Under the pieces are notes generated by a model. The model made no database searches. It had not been told where the DNA came from and saw only the letters and a program-made list of their open reading frames with translations. DNA of 64,000 nt from Pedobacter sp. SYP-B3415 (GTDB lineage Bacteria > Bacteroidota > Bacteroidia > Sphingobacteriales > Sphingobacteriaceae): positions 1-64,000 of the forward strand of contig NZ_RXNQ01000001.1 of the NCBI RefSeq assembly GCF_004138205.1. Reading direction: 5' to 3'. Shown one piece after another: positions 34,198-42,638 of the stretch. The first letter of the stretch is position 1; every line of letters begins with the position of its first letter. The translations under genes and the position numbers were made by a program.

Positions 34198-35610
34198 ATG
34201 AGTACCACCAATTCACAATACCGCCTCGGCATGATCGGGCTCGGGACCATGGGCCGCAATTTGCTGCTTAACATGGCTGACAAGGGTTTTTCAGTAACAG
34301 GTTACGACAAGGACCCGAAAATGCTGGCGAAACTTGAAGAAGAGGGAAAGGAACACCAGCTAAAAGGCTTTGGAGACATCGAAGCGTTTATTGGTTCTTT
34401 AAAAACACCGCGCACGCTTGTGCTGCTTGTACCCGCCGGTCAGATCGTCGATAATGTGATTCAGGAAATAAAGCCGCTGCTTTCTGAAGGTGACATCATC
34501 ATAGACAGCGGAAACTCTTATTTTACAGATACGACCCGCCGTGTGGAAGAGCTTGCTGAAGCTGGTCTCCATTTCTTTGGCATGGGTATTTCAGGCGGCG
34601 AAGAGGGCGCCCGTTTCGGACCAAGCATGATGCCGGGCGGCGATAAGAAAGCATACGCAGAAGTAAAAGAAATTCTCGAAGCTGTTGCGGCGAAAGTTGG
34701 CAGCGATGCCTGTGTTACATATATCGGCCCCGGAGCTTCAGGTCATTTTGTAAAAATGACCCACAATGGTATTGAGTATGCCATTATGCAACTGCTGGCT
34801 GAAACCTACCAGGTACTCAAACAAACGCTGGGGTACAGCAACCAGCAGATCAATGAAACCTTTTCCAGGTGGAACAAAGGTTCGCTTCAATCATTCCTGG
34901 TAGAAATTACCGCTGAAATTTTTCTCTTCAAAGACGAAAAAACCGGTAATGACCTTGTTGACATGATCAAAGATGAGGCCCGTTCCAAAGGCACCGGTAA
35001 GTGGACATCTGAAATAGCCATGGACCTCCAGCTGCCGGTTCCGATCATCAACGAAGCCGTTTCGAACCGTGACCTGTCCAAATACAAATCGCTGCGCGGA
35101 AGCCTGGCGGCCCTTTATCCGGACCAACAAACAGGTGAAGCCCAAATCACCGAACAGGAACTGGAGCAGGCATTCTATGTGGCGATGGTTACGGCATACG
35201 CACAAGGCATGCACCTGCTCTGGCAGGCATCTAAACAATATCAATATGAGCTAAACCTGGCTGAAATTGCAAAGATCTGGCGTGGAGGCTGTATTATCCG
35301 GGCGGCGCTGCTCGAAGATATTTACCAGGCCTACAGCAGGCAGGCAGACCTGGAGCATTTATTCCTGGATCAGCAGGTTGCGGAAAAACTTTCATCGGCA
35401 GTACCGGCCCTGCGTAAACTCATCTCAGATACCGCGCTGTCAGGTAAGGCATTGCCCGCATACAGCTCAGCACTGACTTATTTTGATACTATCCGTACCG
35501 AACGGATGCCATCGAATTTGATTCAGGCACAACGCGACTTTTTCGGCGCACACACTTTTGAACGTATAGACAGTGAAGGCACCTTCCACGCCAACTGGAA
35601 CAACTTATAG
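34198..35610 (+). CDS. gnd: 6-phosphogluconate dehydrogenase, decarboxylating
   Basis: A 470-residue protein, the usual length of the long (type II) enzyme. The NADP-binding start is GMIGLGTMGRNLLLNMADKGF. Further landmarks are GMGISGGEEGARFGPSMMPGG (substrate loop), GPGASGHFVKMTHNGIEYAIMQ (catalytic Lys) and IWRGGCIIRAALLEDI. The C-terminus lacks much of a tail beyond ERIDSEGTFHANW. It converts 6-phosphogluconate to ribulose-5-phosphate + CO2 in the cytoplasm. It is followed by zwf after 7 bp, clearly an operon. Confidence 0.97.
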   Translation: MSTTNSQYRLGMIGLGTMGRNLLLNMADKGFSVTGYDKDPKMLAKLEEEGKEHQLKGFGDIEAFIGSLKTPRTLVLLVPAGQIVDNVIQEIKPLLSEGDIIIDSGNSYFTDTTRRVEELAEAGLHFFGMGISGGEEGARFGPSMMPGGDKKAYAEVKEILEAVAAKVGSDACVTYIGPGASGHFVKMTHNGIEYAIMQLLAETYQVLKQTLGYSNQQINETFSRWNKGSLQSFLVEITAEIFLFKDEKTGNDLVDMIKDEARSKGTGKWTSEIAMDLQLPVPIINEAVSNRDLSKYKSLRGSLAALYPDQQTGEAQITEQELEQAFYVAMVTAYAQGMHLLWQASKQYQYELNLAEIAKIWRGGCIIRAALLEDIYQAYSRQADLEHLFLDQQVAEKLSSAVPALRKLISDTALSGKALPAYSSALTYFDTIRTERMPSNLIQAQRDFFGAHTFERIDSEGTFHANWNNL

Positions 35611-35617
35611 GGCAATC

Positions 35618-37132
35618 ATGACACAGAAACATTCCACCCAGCCAACTATATTCGTCATCTTCGGAGGCACCGGCGATCTGAACCAGCGGAAACTTTGTCC
35701 CGCCTTGTATAACCTGTTTCTGGAAGGTTTTATGCCTTCCAAATATGCCATTATCGGGACCGGCCGAAAAGAGATTCCTGATGCAAAATTCAGGGATACC
35801 CTTGAAACCGCTGTCAACCAGTTTTCCAGAACAGGAAAGGCCGAAAAAGATAAATGGAGCGAATTTGCTTCCAACCTTTACTACTGCCCCACTGATTTTA
35901 ACACCCCGAAAACTTTCGAAAATCTGAAGGCACAGATCGAAGAAAAACAAGCAGAGTTTGGCTCGAGCACCCAGGTTATTTTTTACCTGGCGGTGGCGCC
36001 AAACTTCTTCCCGATCATTGCTGAATGCCTTCAGAAATATAAGCTTGCGCAGGACGAAGACAACAGCCGGATCGTTATAGAAAAACCATTTGGCCATAAC
36101 CTTGAAACTGCGAAAGAACTGAACGCTTTGTTAAGCAAAATATTCAGCGAGAAACAGATCTACCGCATTGACCATTATCTCGGAAAAGAAACCGTTCAGA
36201 ATATGATGGCTTTCCGGTTTGCCAATTCACTTTTCGAACCGCTGTGGAACCGTTCCTATATAGACCATGTTCAGATCTCGGTAACCGAGCAGCTGGGCGT
36301 CGGCGATCGCGGCGGTTATTATGAGGGTGCCGGCGCACTGCGGGATATGATTCAGAATCACCTTCTACAGCTGCTCTGCCTGATCGGCATGGAAACGCCG
36401 ATCAGTTTTGATGCAGACGAAATTCGGGACCGCAAAGTTGAGGTGCTTCGGGCCATGCGGTCTTTCTCATCAGAAGACATCCGGTTTGGCACCGTGCGCG
36501 GACAGTACAGCAAAGGCTGGGTTGAAGGTAAAGAGGTTCCCGGCTACCGTTCTGAGGTCGATGTAGACCCGCACTCCAATACCGAAACTTTTGCAGCCGT
36601 TAAGTTCCATATTGACAACTGGCGCTGGCAGGGTGTTCCGTTTTATGTACGTACGGGTAAACGCCTGAATCAGACCTCCTCGCTTATCACCATCCAGTTT
36701 AAAGACGTTCCGCACCATATCTTCAGTCCGGAGGTTACAGAAAGCTGGCAGCAAAACAGGCTCATCATCAGCATACAGCCGGAGATGAGCATTCGTTTAC
36801 AGGTCCAGGCAAAACGCCCGGGTGTAAATATGGTCCTCAACCCGGTAGACATGGTCTTCGATTACAAAGGCACGTATGATACCGACAGTCCTGAAGCCTA
36901 TGAAACCCTGCTGCTCGATGCGATGACCGGCGATCAGACGCTGTTTATGCGCGGCGATCAGGTTGAAGCGGCCTGGGAACTTGTTATGCCTATTATCAAT
37001 GCATGGGAAAGCAAGAAATCGTTGAACTTTCCAAATTACCCGGCAGACAGCTGGGGCCCTGAAGAAGCCGAAGCACTTATTGCGCGAGACGGTTTTCACT
37101 GGTTCCACCTGCCTATGAAAAACAAGGAGTAA
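35618..37132 (+). CDS. zwf: Glucose-6-phosphate dehydrogenase
   Basis: From the ATG at 35618 (MTQKHSTQPTIFVIFGGTGDLNQRKL) the product has 504 residues; a longer reading would overlap gnd. The NADP-binding motif is FGGTGDLNQRKL. The active-site segment is RIDHYLGKETVQNMMAFRFAN (substrate-binding Lys and catalytic His region). PFYVRTGKRL and the C-terminal DGFHWFHLP are also typical. It catalyses the first step of the oxidative pentose phosphate pathway. It lies between gnd and pgl with gaps of 7 bp and 1 bp. Confidence 0.97.
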   Translation: MTQKHSTQPTIFVIFGGTGDLNQRKLCPALYNLFLEGFMPSKYAIIGTGRKEIPDAKFRDTLETAVNQFSRTGKAEKDKWSEFASNLYYCPTDFNTPKTFENLKAQIEEKQAEFGSSTQVIFYLAVAPNFFPIIAECLQKYKLAQDEDNSRIVIEKPFGHNLETAKELNALLSKIFSEKQIYRIDHYLGKETVQNMMAFRFANSLFEPLWNRSYIDHVQISVTEQLGVGDRGGYYEGAGALRDMIQNHLLQLLCLIGMETPISFDADEIRDRKVEVLRAMRSFSSEDIRFGTVRGQYSKGWVEGKEVPGYRSEVDVDPHSNTETFAAVKFHIDNWRWQGVPFYVRTGKRLNQTSSLITIQFKDVPHHIFSPEVTESWQQNRLIISIQPEMSIRLQVQAKRPGVNMVLNPVDMVFDYKGTYDTDSPEAYETLLLDAMTGDQTLFMRGDQVEAAWELVMPIINAWESKKSLNFPNYPADSWGPEEAEALIARDGFHWFHLPMKNKE

Positions 37133-37133
37133 T

Positions 37134-37856
37134 ATGAGTTTATTAATCTATAAAACGGAGCCCGAGCTGTTCGAAGATCTGGCCGCGTTTATCATCTCGG
37201 TCGCCGAAAAAGCGATTGCTGAGCGTAACTGTTTCAACCTTGTCTTAACCGGAGGTAACTCGCCCAAAAAACTGCATGAACTGATTGTTTCAGCATATAA
37301 AGACAAACTGGACTGGTCTAAAGTTTACTTCTTTTTTGGCGATGAGCGGAATGTTACTTCAGACCATGAGAGTTACAACGGCTTGATGGCCAAAACGACG
37401 CTGCTCGATCCGCTCGGTATTCAGGAAAACCAGGTCTTTTACGTAAATACGGCACTTGCTCCTGAGAAGGCAGCTATAGAATATCAGAAGGCCATATCGA
37501 AACACTTCAACGGCAGTGACCTGAGTTTCGACCTGATCTTGCTTGGCATGGGCGACGACGCGCATACCGCCTCACTTTTCCCGCATACAGACATCCTGAA
37601 AGAAAAAGATCCGGCAGTTGCAGCTGTTTTTGTTGAAAAGCTGAACACCTATCGCATCAGCATGACCGCACCGCTGATCAACAAAGCGGAGCACGTTGTT
37701 TTTCTGGTCTTCGGGGAAGGAAAAGCAAAAGCGCTCAGGCAGGTTATCTCAAAGGAGGAAGAAGACACGGACACCTATCCGGCAAAGCTGATCCGGCCCA
37801 TAAGCGGCAGCCTGACCTGGTATGTAGACGAAGCTGCGGCTTCACTTGTAGAATAA
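37134..37856 (+). CDS. pgl: 6-phosphogluconolactonase
   Basis: The 240-residue product shows the SugarP_isomerase-type motifs LTGGNSPKKLHELI, FFGDERNVTSDHESYNG and LLGMGDDAHTASLFPHTD, as in DevB-type lactonases. It hydrolyses 6-phosphogluconolactone between the Zwf and Gnd steps. The ATG follows the zwf stop after one base, so the three genes gnd-zwf-pgl encode the whole oxidative branch. A bidirectional terminator follows 4 bp after the stop. Confidence 0.95.
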   Translation: MSLLIYKTEPELFEDLAAFIISVAEKAIAERNCFNLVLTGGNSPKKLHELIVSAYKDKLDWSKVYFFFGDERNVTSDHESYNGLMAKTTLLDPLGIQENQVFYVNTALAPEKAAIEYQKAISKHFNGSDLSFDLILLGMGDDAHTASLFPHTDILKEKDPAVAAVFVEKLNTYRISMTAPLINKAEHVVFLVFGEGKAKALRQVISKEEEDTDTYPAKLIRPISGSLTWYVDEAAASLVE

Positions 37857-37860
37857 ACCA

Positions 37861-37885
37861 ATCCCGCCCCCCGGCGGGATTTTTT
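37861..37885. terminator. Bidirectional terminator between pgl and ppx
   Basis: A perfect 8-bp stem ATCCCGCC/GGCGGGAT with loop CCCC (37861-37880) is followed by TTTTT on the plus strand. The ppx stop codon overlaps the end of the T-run, so the element separates two convergent operons. Confidence 0.85.
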
Positions 37886-38768
37886 ATGCCTGAAGGTTTT
37901 CCTCTATCATCAGATTGATCATGCCGTCTGCCAGGCCCAGCCGGGGAACATAGATCTGTTTAATACCGGTCCATTTCATCAGCGTAAGATAGATCTCTGC
38001 CGCGGGAATAATCACGTCTGCGCGGTCCTGGTTCAGACCGAGCAATGAGATCCGTTCTTTCAGCGAATGGCTGTTGATCTTGTTGTACAGCGCATTCAGT
38101 TTGATAAAACTGAGCGGCATATTTTCCTTTTCTTCAGACATTCTGAAAAGTTTGTTGATATTACCTCCGGTGCCGATCGCAACAAGATGTTTGTGCTGGC
38201 GTGTCTGCTCTTTTACCCAGTCGCGCATGTCGCTCCAGTGTTCTTCCTTATCCTGGTTGTCCAGGATACGAATCGTACCGATGTTAAACGACCGGGAAGC
38301 GACTACCTGTTTATCCACGAAAAGCGAAAGTTCAGTACTTCCTCCCCCCACATCGATATACAGGAAATTTTTTCTGATGTCAAGCTGTTCCTCAATATGG
38401 TTAGCATAGATGATCCTGGCTTCCCTGGCTCCTTCTATGATTTCCAGGTTCAGACCGGTCTGCCGGCTGATGTCTGTGGCGAGCTCTGCCCCGTTGACAG
38501 CCTCTCTCATAGCCGATGTTGCACAGGCCAGATAGCCTGAAACCTGGTATACGTCCATCAGGTTTTTAAAGGCCTGCATGGTTTTAAGCAACGCTTCACC
38601 CTTTTTTGGCGAGATGTGTTTTTCAAGAAAGGCATCATCGCCCAGACGCAGGGGCACGCGGATCAGCGTATTTTTTTTATAGGTGTATTTGTCATCTTTT
38701 AGAATCACGTCTGCAATCAGCAGGCGTACAGCATTTGAGCCGACATCAACGGCAGCATATCTGATCAT
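37884..38768 (-). CDS. ppx: Exopolyphosphatase (Ppx/GppA family)
   Basis: The 294-residue protein is a short Ppx/GppA. It has the ASKHA phosphate loops YAAVDVGSNAVRLLIAD (residues 3-19), ATSAMREAVNG, and YIDVGGGSTELSLF (about residues 137-150), with IGTGGNINKL later. Only the two actin-like domains are present; the C-terminal HD-like domain of long Ppx is lacking, as is common in Bacteroidetes. It removes terminal phosphates from polyphosphate or hydrolyses pppGpp; the choice cannot be read here. It is 2 bp downstream of ppk1 and so co-transcribed with it. Confidence 0.9.
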   Translation of the reverse strand: MIRYAAVDVGSNAVRLLIADVILKDDKYTYKKNTLIRVPLRLGDDAFLEKHISPKKGEALLKTMQAFKNLMDVYQVSGYLACATSAMREAVNGAELATDISRQTGLNLEIIEGAREARIIYANHIEEQLDIRKNFLYIDVGGGSTELSLFVDKQVVASRSFNIGTIRILDNQDKEEHWSDMRDWVKEQTRQHKHLVAIGTGGNINKLFRMSEEKENMPLSFIKLNALYNKINSHSLKERISLLGLNQDRADVIIPAAEIYLTLMKWTGIKQIYVPRLGLADGMINLMIEENLQA

Positions 38769-38770
38769 GG

Positions 38771-40840
38771 TCAGGTGGAATGTTTGGCTTTTAGGTAATT
38801 ATAGATATCTACCTGGGCGCGGATTTTTTTAGCCGCGCGGGTCCGGTAATATTTGTTATTGTTAAGCCGCGTAATTTCCCGGGCTTTTGTGTTGTCCTGC
38901 AGCTGGAGCTCAATGATCTCGCGGATTTCCTCTTTAACGTTTTTGTCAAGAATAGGGAAACCGACTTCAACGCGGTGTTCGAAATTCCGCGTCATAAAAT
39001 CGCCGGAAGAAAGGTACATATCTTCTTTTCCGTTGTTAGCAAAGATGAACACCCGGGCATGCTCGAGATACTTATCTATGATACTGATTACCCTGATGTT
39101 TTCGCTGTAGCCGCTGACTCCGGGCACCAGGCAACAGATACCACGGACAATGAGCTGGATTTTCACACCGGCATTACTTGCCTGGTAAAGCTTGTTTACA
39201 ATCCCTTCATCTGCAAGGCTGTTTACCTTCAGGATCATATAAGCCAGTTTGCCCTGTTTGGCATGCCTGATCTCCCTGTCAATGAGTTTATAGATCTTTG
39301 ACCTCGACTCCAGCGGCGATACGATCAGGTGTTTGAAACCACGGGTTACGGTCCGTTTGTTTAATGCTTCAAATAGCTTTACCAGATCGCCGGTTATTTC
39401 CTTTTTTACCGTAAACAAGCTGTGGTCGCAATAGATACCGGCAGTCTTTTCATTAAAATTTCCCGTAGCCAGGTTCGCATAATAGACGGGCCGGTCTTTT
39501 TCCATCCGTTTAACAAGACAGATTTTGGAGTGCACTTTATAATCGGTCAGCCCATAGTTGACGTTTACGCCTTCCTCCAAAAGTTTGCTCGTCCAGAAAA
39601 TATTGGCCTGTTCATCAAAACGCGCTTTAAGCTCTACCAGCACATTAACCTTCTTACCGTTTTTTGCTGCATTGATCAGCGCATTCACCACCTTTGAATT
39701 CTCAGCGAGCCGGTACAGTGTAATATTGATTTCAGCAACCTTCGGATCTATAGCCGCCTCACGCAGAAAAAGGATAATATAGTCATAAGACTGGTATGGC
39801 AGGTTTACCAGATAATCGCGGTCTGCCATCTTTGCGAAGATGCTCTGCGTTCGGTGCAGGTCTTTAACCTTCAATGGCGGAAGCGAGGGATAATTCAGGC
39901 TTGCGCTGCCAACATTTGGAAAGGCAATAAAATCGCCAAACCGATGATACCTGTTGCCCGGGATCAGGCTTTCTGCCTGCAATTTAAGTTTCGCAACCAG
40001 GGTGTTGAGCATTTGCATAGGCATATCTGAGTCATACAGCAGACGCATGGGTTTGCCCTTTTTTCTCTTTTCCAGGCTGCTCTTCAGGTCATCGATAAAT
40101 TTGTCGCTAACGTTCTTATCAATATCCAGCTCCGCATCGCGGGTTACCTGGATGGTGTAGGCCTCAATGCTATCGTACATAAACGTAAAAAACAGGTCGT
40201 CAAGGCAATAACGTACAATATCTTCTACCAGGATAATGAACTTCAGGTCGTGAGTTTCGGGAAGAACCAGGAAACGCGACAAAAATGGGGGCAGTTCTAC
40301 CAGCGCATAGCGCTCGCGACCCGAGCCGGTCTTTTTATTGAGCCGTACAAAAAAATACAGATGCCTGTCTTTAAGCTCTGGAAACGGCTTTTCAGGATCA
40401 ACCATTACCGGCACAAGATTAGACAAAATCTTATCGCGGAAGTAGTCTTTTACAAAAGTTCCCCGCGCTACATTGAGTTGGGTATCATTTAAAATAAAGA
40501 TCCGGTTACGGGCCAGTTCATTGATCAGGATATCCTGAAATAGCTGCTCGAAACGTTTTTCCTGCTTTACAACGAGGTTTTTTATTTCATTAAGAACCTT
40601 TTTCGGATTGAAGCCCAGCAATTCCTTTGATTTTTCATTCAGATTAGCCAGGCGGCTCATGGTTGCCACGCGCACTCGGTAAAACTCTTCCAGGTTGGAT
40701 GAAAAAATAGACAGGAACCTGATGCGTTCGATCAGCGGCACACTTTCGTCGGCCGCCTCCTGGAGAACCCGCTCATTAAAATAAAGCCAGCTGATCTCCC
40801 GGTTTAAGAAAGGACTTTTTTTCCTGGATTTGGTCATCAT
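38771..40840 (-). CDS. ppk1: Polyphosphate kinase 1
   Basis: From the ATG at 40840 (MMTKSRKKSPFLNREISWLYFNERVLQEA) the product has 689 residues, full length for Ppk1. The PPK N-domain (FLNREISWLYFNERVL) is followed by the middle domain and two PLD-like C-domains. Landmarks are LVELKARFDEQANIFW, DYKVHSKICLVKR (phosphorylated His region) and IYCDHSLFT. It makes polyphosphate from ATP reversibly at the membrane. Read from an upstream TTG, the frame would run through the hairpin at 40845-40867, so the ATG is preferred. It is the first gene of the ppk1-ppx unit. Confidence 0.95.
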   Translation of the reverse strand: MMTKSRKKSPFLNREISWLYFNERVLQEAADESVPLIERIRFLSIFSSNLEEFYRVRVATMSRLANLNEKSKELLGFNPKKVLNEIKNLVVKQEKRFEQLFQDILINELARNRIFILNDTQLNVARGTFVKDYFRDKILSNLVPVMVDPEKPFPELKDRHLYFFVRLNKKTGSGRERYALVELPPFLSRFLVLPETHDLKFIILVEDIVRYCLDDLFFTFMYDSIEAYTIQVTRDAELDIDKNVSDKFIDDLKSSLEKRKKGKPMRLLYDSDMPMQMLNTLVAKLKLQAESLIPGNRYHRFGDFIAFPNVGSASLNYPSLPPLKVKDLHRTQSIFAKMADRDYLVNLPYQSYDYIILFLREAAIDPKVAEINITLYRLAENSKVVNALINAAKNGKKVNVLVELKARFDEQANIFWTSKLLEEGVNVNYGLTDYKVHSKICLVKRMEKDRPVYYANLATGNFNEKTAGIYCDHSLFTVKKEITGDLVKLFEALNKRTVTRGFKHLIVSPLESRSKIYKLIDREIRHAKQGKLAYMILKVNSLADEGIVNKLYQASNAGVKIQLIVRGICCLVPGVSGYSENIRVISIIDKYLEHARVFIFANNGKEDMYLSSGDFMTRNFEHRVEVGFPILDKNVKEEIREIIELQLQDNTKAREITRLNNNKYYRTRAAKKIRAQVDIYNYLKAKHST

Positions 40841-40844
40841 AAAC

Positions 40845-40867
40845 AAAAAATCCCTGCGAAACAGGGA
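40845..40867 (-). terminator. Hairpin with T-run directly before the ppk1 start
   Basis: On the minus strand TCCCTG-TTTCG-CAGGGA is followed by TTTTTT, ending only 4 bp before the ppk1 ATG. It can be the terminator of the upstream H1-like gene (70 bp after its stop) or an attenuator in the ppk1 leader. Confidence 0.6.
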
Positions 40868-40937
40868 ATCCAAATATGCTCAATCTGTGTAAAGGAATCG
40901 TTAACCATTTGGCATACCGGAGTTAAATAATTGTTAA

Positions 40938-41579
40938 TTATTTTCCTGTAGACTTCCGTCTGCCAGGTCCTGGCTTCCGTACAGAAGTTGTCTGCGTAGT
41001 ATCCTGGCTTTCAAAAGATTCCTGAGAAGCGGCCGCAGGTAATGCCGTCTTAGCCGGCCGGCCTCGTTTGGCGGCAACCGGCTGTACGCTCGCAGTCTTA
41101 TTGGTGCTCATTCTCTTTTTAGGCATACTGGTTTCAGGTGTTACGGGTACTGCTTTAACAGCGGTATCCCTGGCCTTCAGCACCGGATTTTTTGTCTTCA
41201 CAACCGGTTTTTCAATCAGATTTCGCGCTTTGTCAGCGGTTTCGATGGCAGCTACTTTTACACTCTGAACTGCAGGTGCAGCATTATTTGAACCGCGGTT
41301 GCCGGATTTTGAATATTTTCCCGGCTTTTTCTTTACGTCGTCTTTTGCAGCAATAGTTTCAATCCTTTCTTCCACCAGTTCTTTGACCTCAGTTACCTTT
41401 TTAGACAGCCGTTTTGCGATCGACTTACTTGCTTTAGCGATTTCCTCGCCAATGTGCTCGGCATTATGGCCCAGACCGCGAACCGCTTCAAGGAAACGCT
41501 CGCTTAGGCTTTGCTCAAGTTCTTTTTTGGCTGCTTTTTTTGCCGACTTTTTTTGAGACTTCGGTTTGGTGGTTTTCAT
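40938..41579 (-). CDS. Histone-H1-like, Lys/Ala-rich protein with AT-hook-like motifs
   Basis: The 213-residue protein starts with a Lys/Ala block (KPKSQKKSAKKAAKKEL). An amphipathic helical region follows (about 20-75, FLEAVRGLGHNAEHIGEEIAKASKSIAKRL), then a low-complexity tail rich in K, A, P and T. The tail holds the AT-hook-like core KRGRPAK (about residues 170-176) and ends KPGPGRRKSTGK. This composition suggests a nucleoid-associated DNA-binding protein. It lacks a clear known fold apart from the helix. Divergent from yajQ with an 80-bp gap; its 3' end is followed by the hairpin before ppk1. Confidence 0.7.
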   Translation of the reverse strand: MKTTKPKSQKKSAKKAAKKELEQSLSERFLEAVRGLGHNAEHIGEEIAKASKSIAKRLSKKVTEVKELVEERIETIAAKDDVKKKPGKYSKSGNRGSNNAAPAVQSVKVAAIETADKARNLIEKPVVKTKNPVLKARDTAVKAVPVTPETSMPKKRMSTNKTASVQPVAAKRGRPAKTALPAAASQESFESQDTTQTTSVRKPGPGRRKSTGK

Positions 41580-41659
41580 AATATTTTTTGTTTTTTTGTG
41601 CGGAGTTGAGGTAAGAGCCTCAATAAAATTAGTTTTTTTTTACCCAAAATACCAAAATC

Positions 41660-42151
41660 ATGCCTTCTTTTGATATCGTGAGCAAAGTGGACGCGCAGAC
41701 ACTGGATAATGCTGTGAACAATGCAAAAAAAGAGATTCTGAACCGCTACGATTTCAACGGCTCGAAAAGCACAATAGACCTGGATAAAAAAACGAATGTC
41801 ATTACGATCGTAACCGAAGATGACATGCGTCTTAAAGCGATAGAGGATTCTATTATTTCGCGAATGATGAAACAGCAGCTTGATCCCAAGAGTATCGACT
41901 TTGGTAAAGAGTCAGCGGCTTCCGGAAATATGATTCGCAAGGAATTGACCATTAAAGAGGGGATTGATAAAGATGCGGCGAAAAAGATCGTGGCAAAGAT
42001 CAAGGCAAGTGGTCTGAAGGTGCAGCCCGCTATCATGGATGACCAGGTGCGTGTAACCGCAAAAAAGATCGACGACCTGCAGGCTGTGATCTCACTGTGC
42101 CGCAATGAAGACTTTGGCCAGCCCCTGCAATTTATCAATATGCGCAACTAA
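41660..42151 (+). CDS. yajQ: YajQ-family nucleotide-binding protein
   Basis: The 163-residue protein starts MPSFDIVSKVDAQTLDNAVNNAKKEILNRYDF and carries the characteristic FNGSKSTI, KQQLDPKSIDFG and KGIDKDAAKKIV-type segments (EGIDKDAAKKIVAKIKASGLKVQ). It is the full length of YajQ. Members bind nucleotides, in some species cyclic di-GMP; its role in Bacteroidetes is not settled. The stop overlaps the ATG of the GNAT gene (TAATG at 42149-42153), so the two are translationally coupled. Confidence 0.95.
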   Translation: MPSFDIVSKVDAQTLDNAVNNAKKEILNRYDFNGSKSTIDLDKKTNVITIVTEDDMRLKAIEDSIISRMMKQQLDPKSIDFGKESAASGNMIRKELTIKEGIDKDAAKKIVAKIKASGLKVQPAIMDDQVRVTAKKIDDLQAVISLCRNEDFGQPLQFINMRN

Positions 42152-42594
42152 TGGAGATCCGGGAAGACAACTACGTATTTTCTGACGACAAGCAGCTTAT
42201 TGACCTGCTCTACGTACACAAATATTTGAGCGAGGAGTCTTACTGGGCTGAGCAGATCCCGCTTGAGGTAGTTAAACGATCTATTGATAACTCACTTTGC
42301 TTCGGCATTTACCATGACAACAGACAGGTAGGTTTTGCGCGCTGGGTTACCGACAGGGCCACCTTTGCCTACCTTTGTGACGTGTTTGTAGACACCAGGC
42401 ACCGTGGTAGAGGGCTTTCGAAAAAACTGATGTCGGTTATGATCTTCCACCCCGACCTGCAGGGTCTCAGGCGGTATATGCTGGCTACGCTCGATGCACA
42501 CGGTTTGTATGAGCAGTTTGGTTTCAGGCCGCTTGAAAACCCCGAAAGGATCATGGCGATCAACATCAGGGATATTTATAAAACTGAAAAATAA
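42151..42594 (+). CDS. GNAT-family N-acetyltransferase
   Basis: The 147-residue protein has the GNAT core: FARWVTDRATFAYLCDVFVDTRHRGRGLSKKLM is the strand plus acetyl-CoA loop (RHRGRGLS, the Q/R-x-x-G-x-G/A motif), followed by LATLDAHGLYEQFGFRPLENPERIM, the usual Y-x-x-x-G-F end. It probably transfers acetyl from acetyl-CoA to an amine; the substrate is unknown. It is translationally coupled to yajQ and followed by a strong terminator. Confidence 0.9.
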   Translation: MEIREDNYVFSDDKQLIDLLYVHKYLSEESYWAEQIPLEVVKRSIDNSLCFGIYHDNRQVGFARWVTDRATFAYLCDVFVDTRHRGRGLSKKLMSVMIFHPDLQGLRRYMLATLDAHGLYEQFGFRPLENPERIMAINIRDIYKTEK

Positions 42595-42622
42595 AAGAGG
42601 CGCTTCATGGAGCGCCTCTTTT
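42593..42622. terminator. Bidirectional terminator
   Basis: A 12-bp perfect stem (AAAAGAGGCGCT/AGCGCCTCTTTT) with 6-nt loop TCATGG has A-rich and T-rich sides. It serves both the GNAT gene and the convergent GH43-like gene. Confidence 0.85.
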
Positions 42623-42638
42623 ATTTCATTTGCTTATC

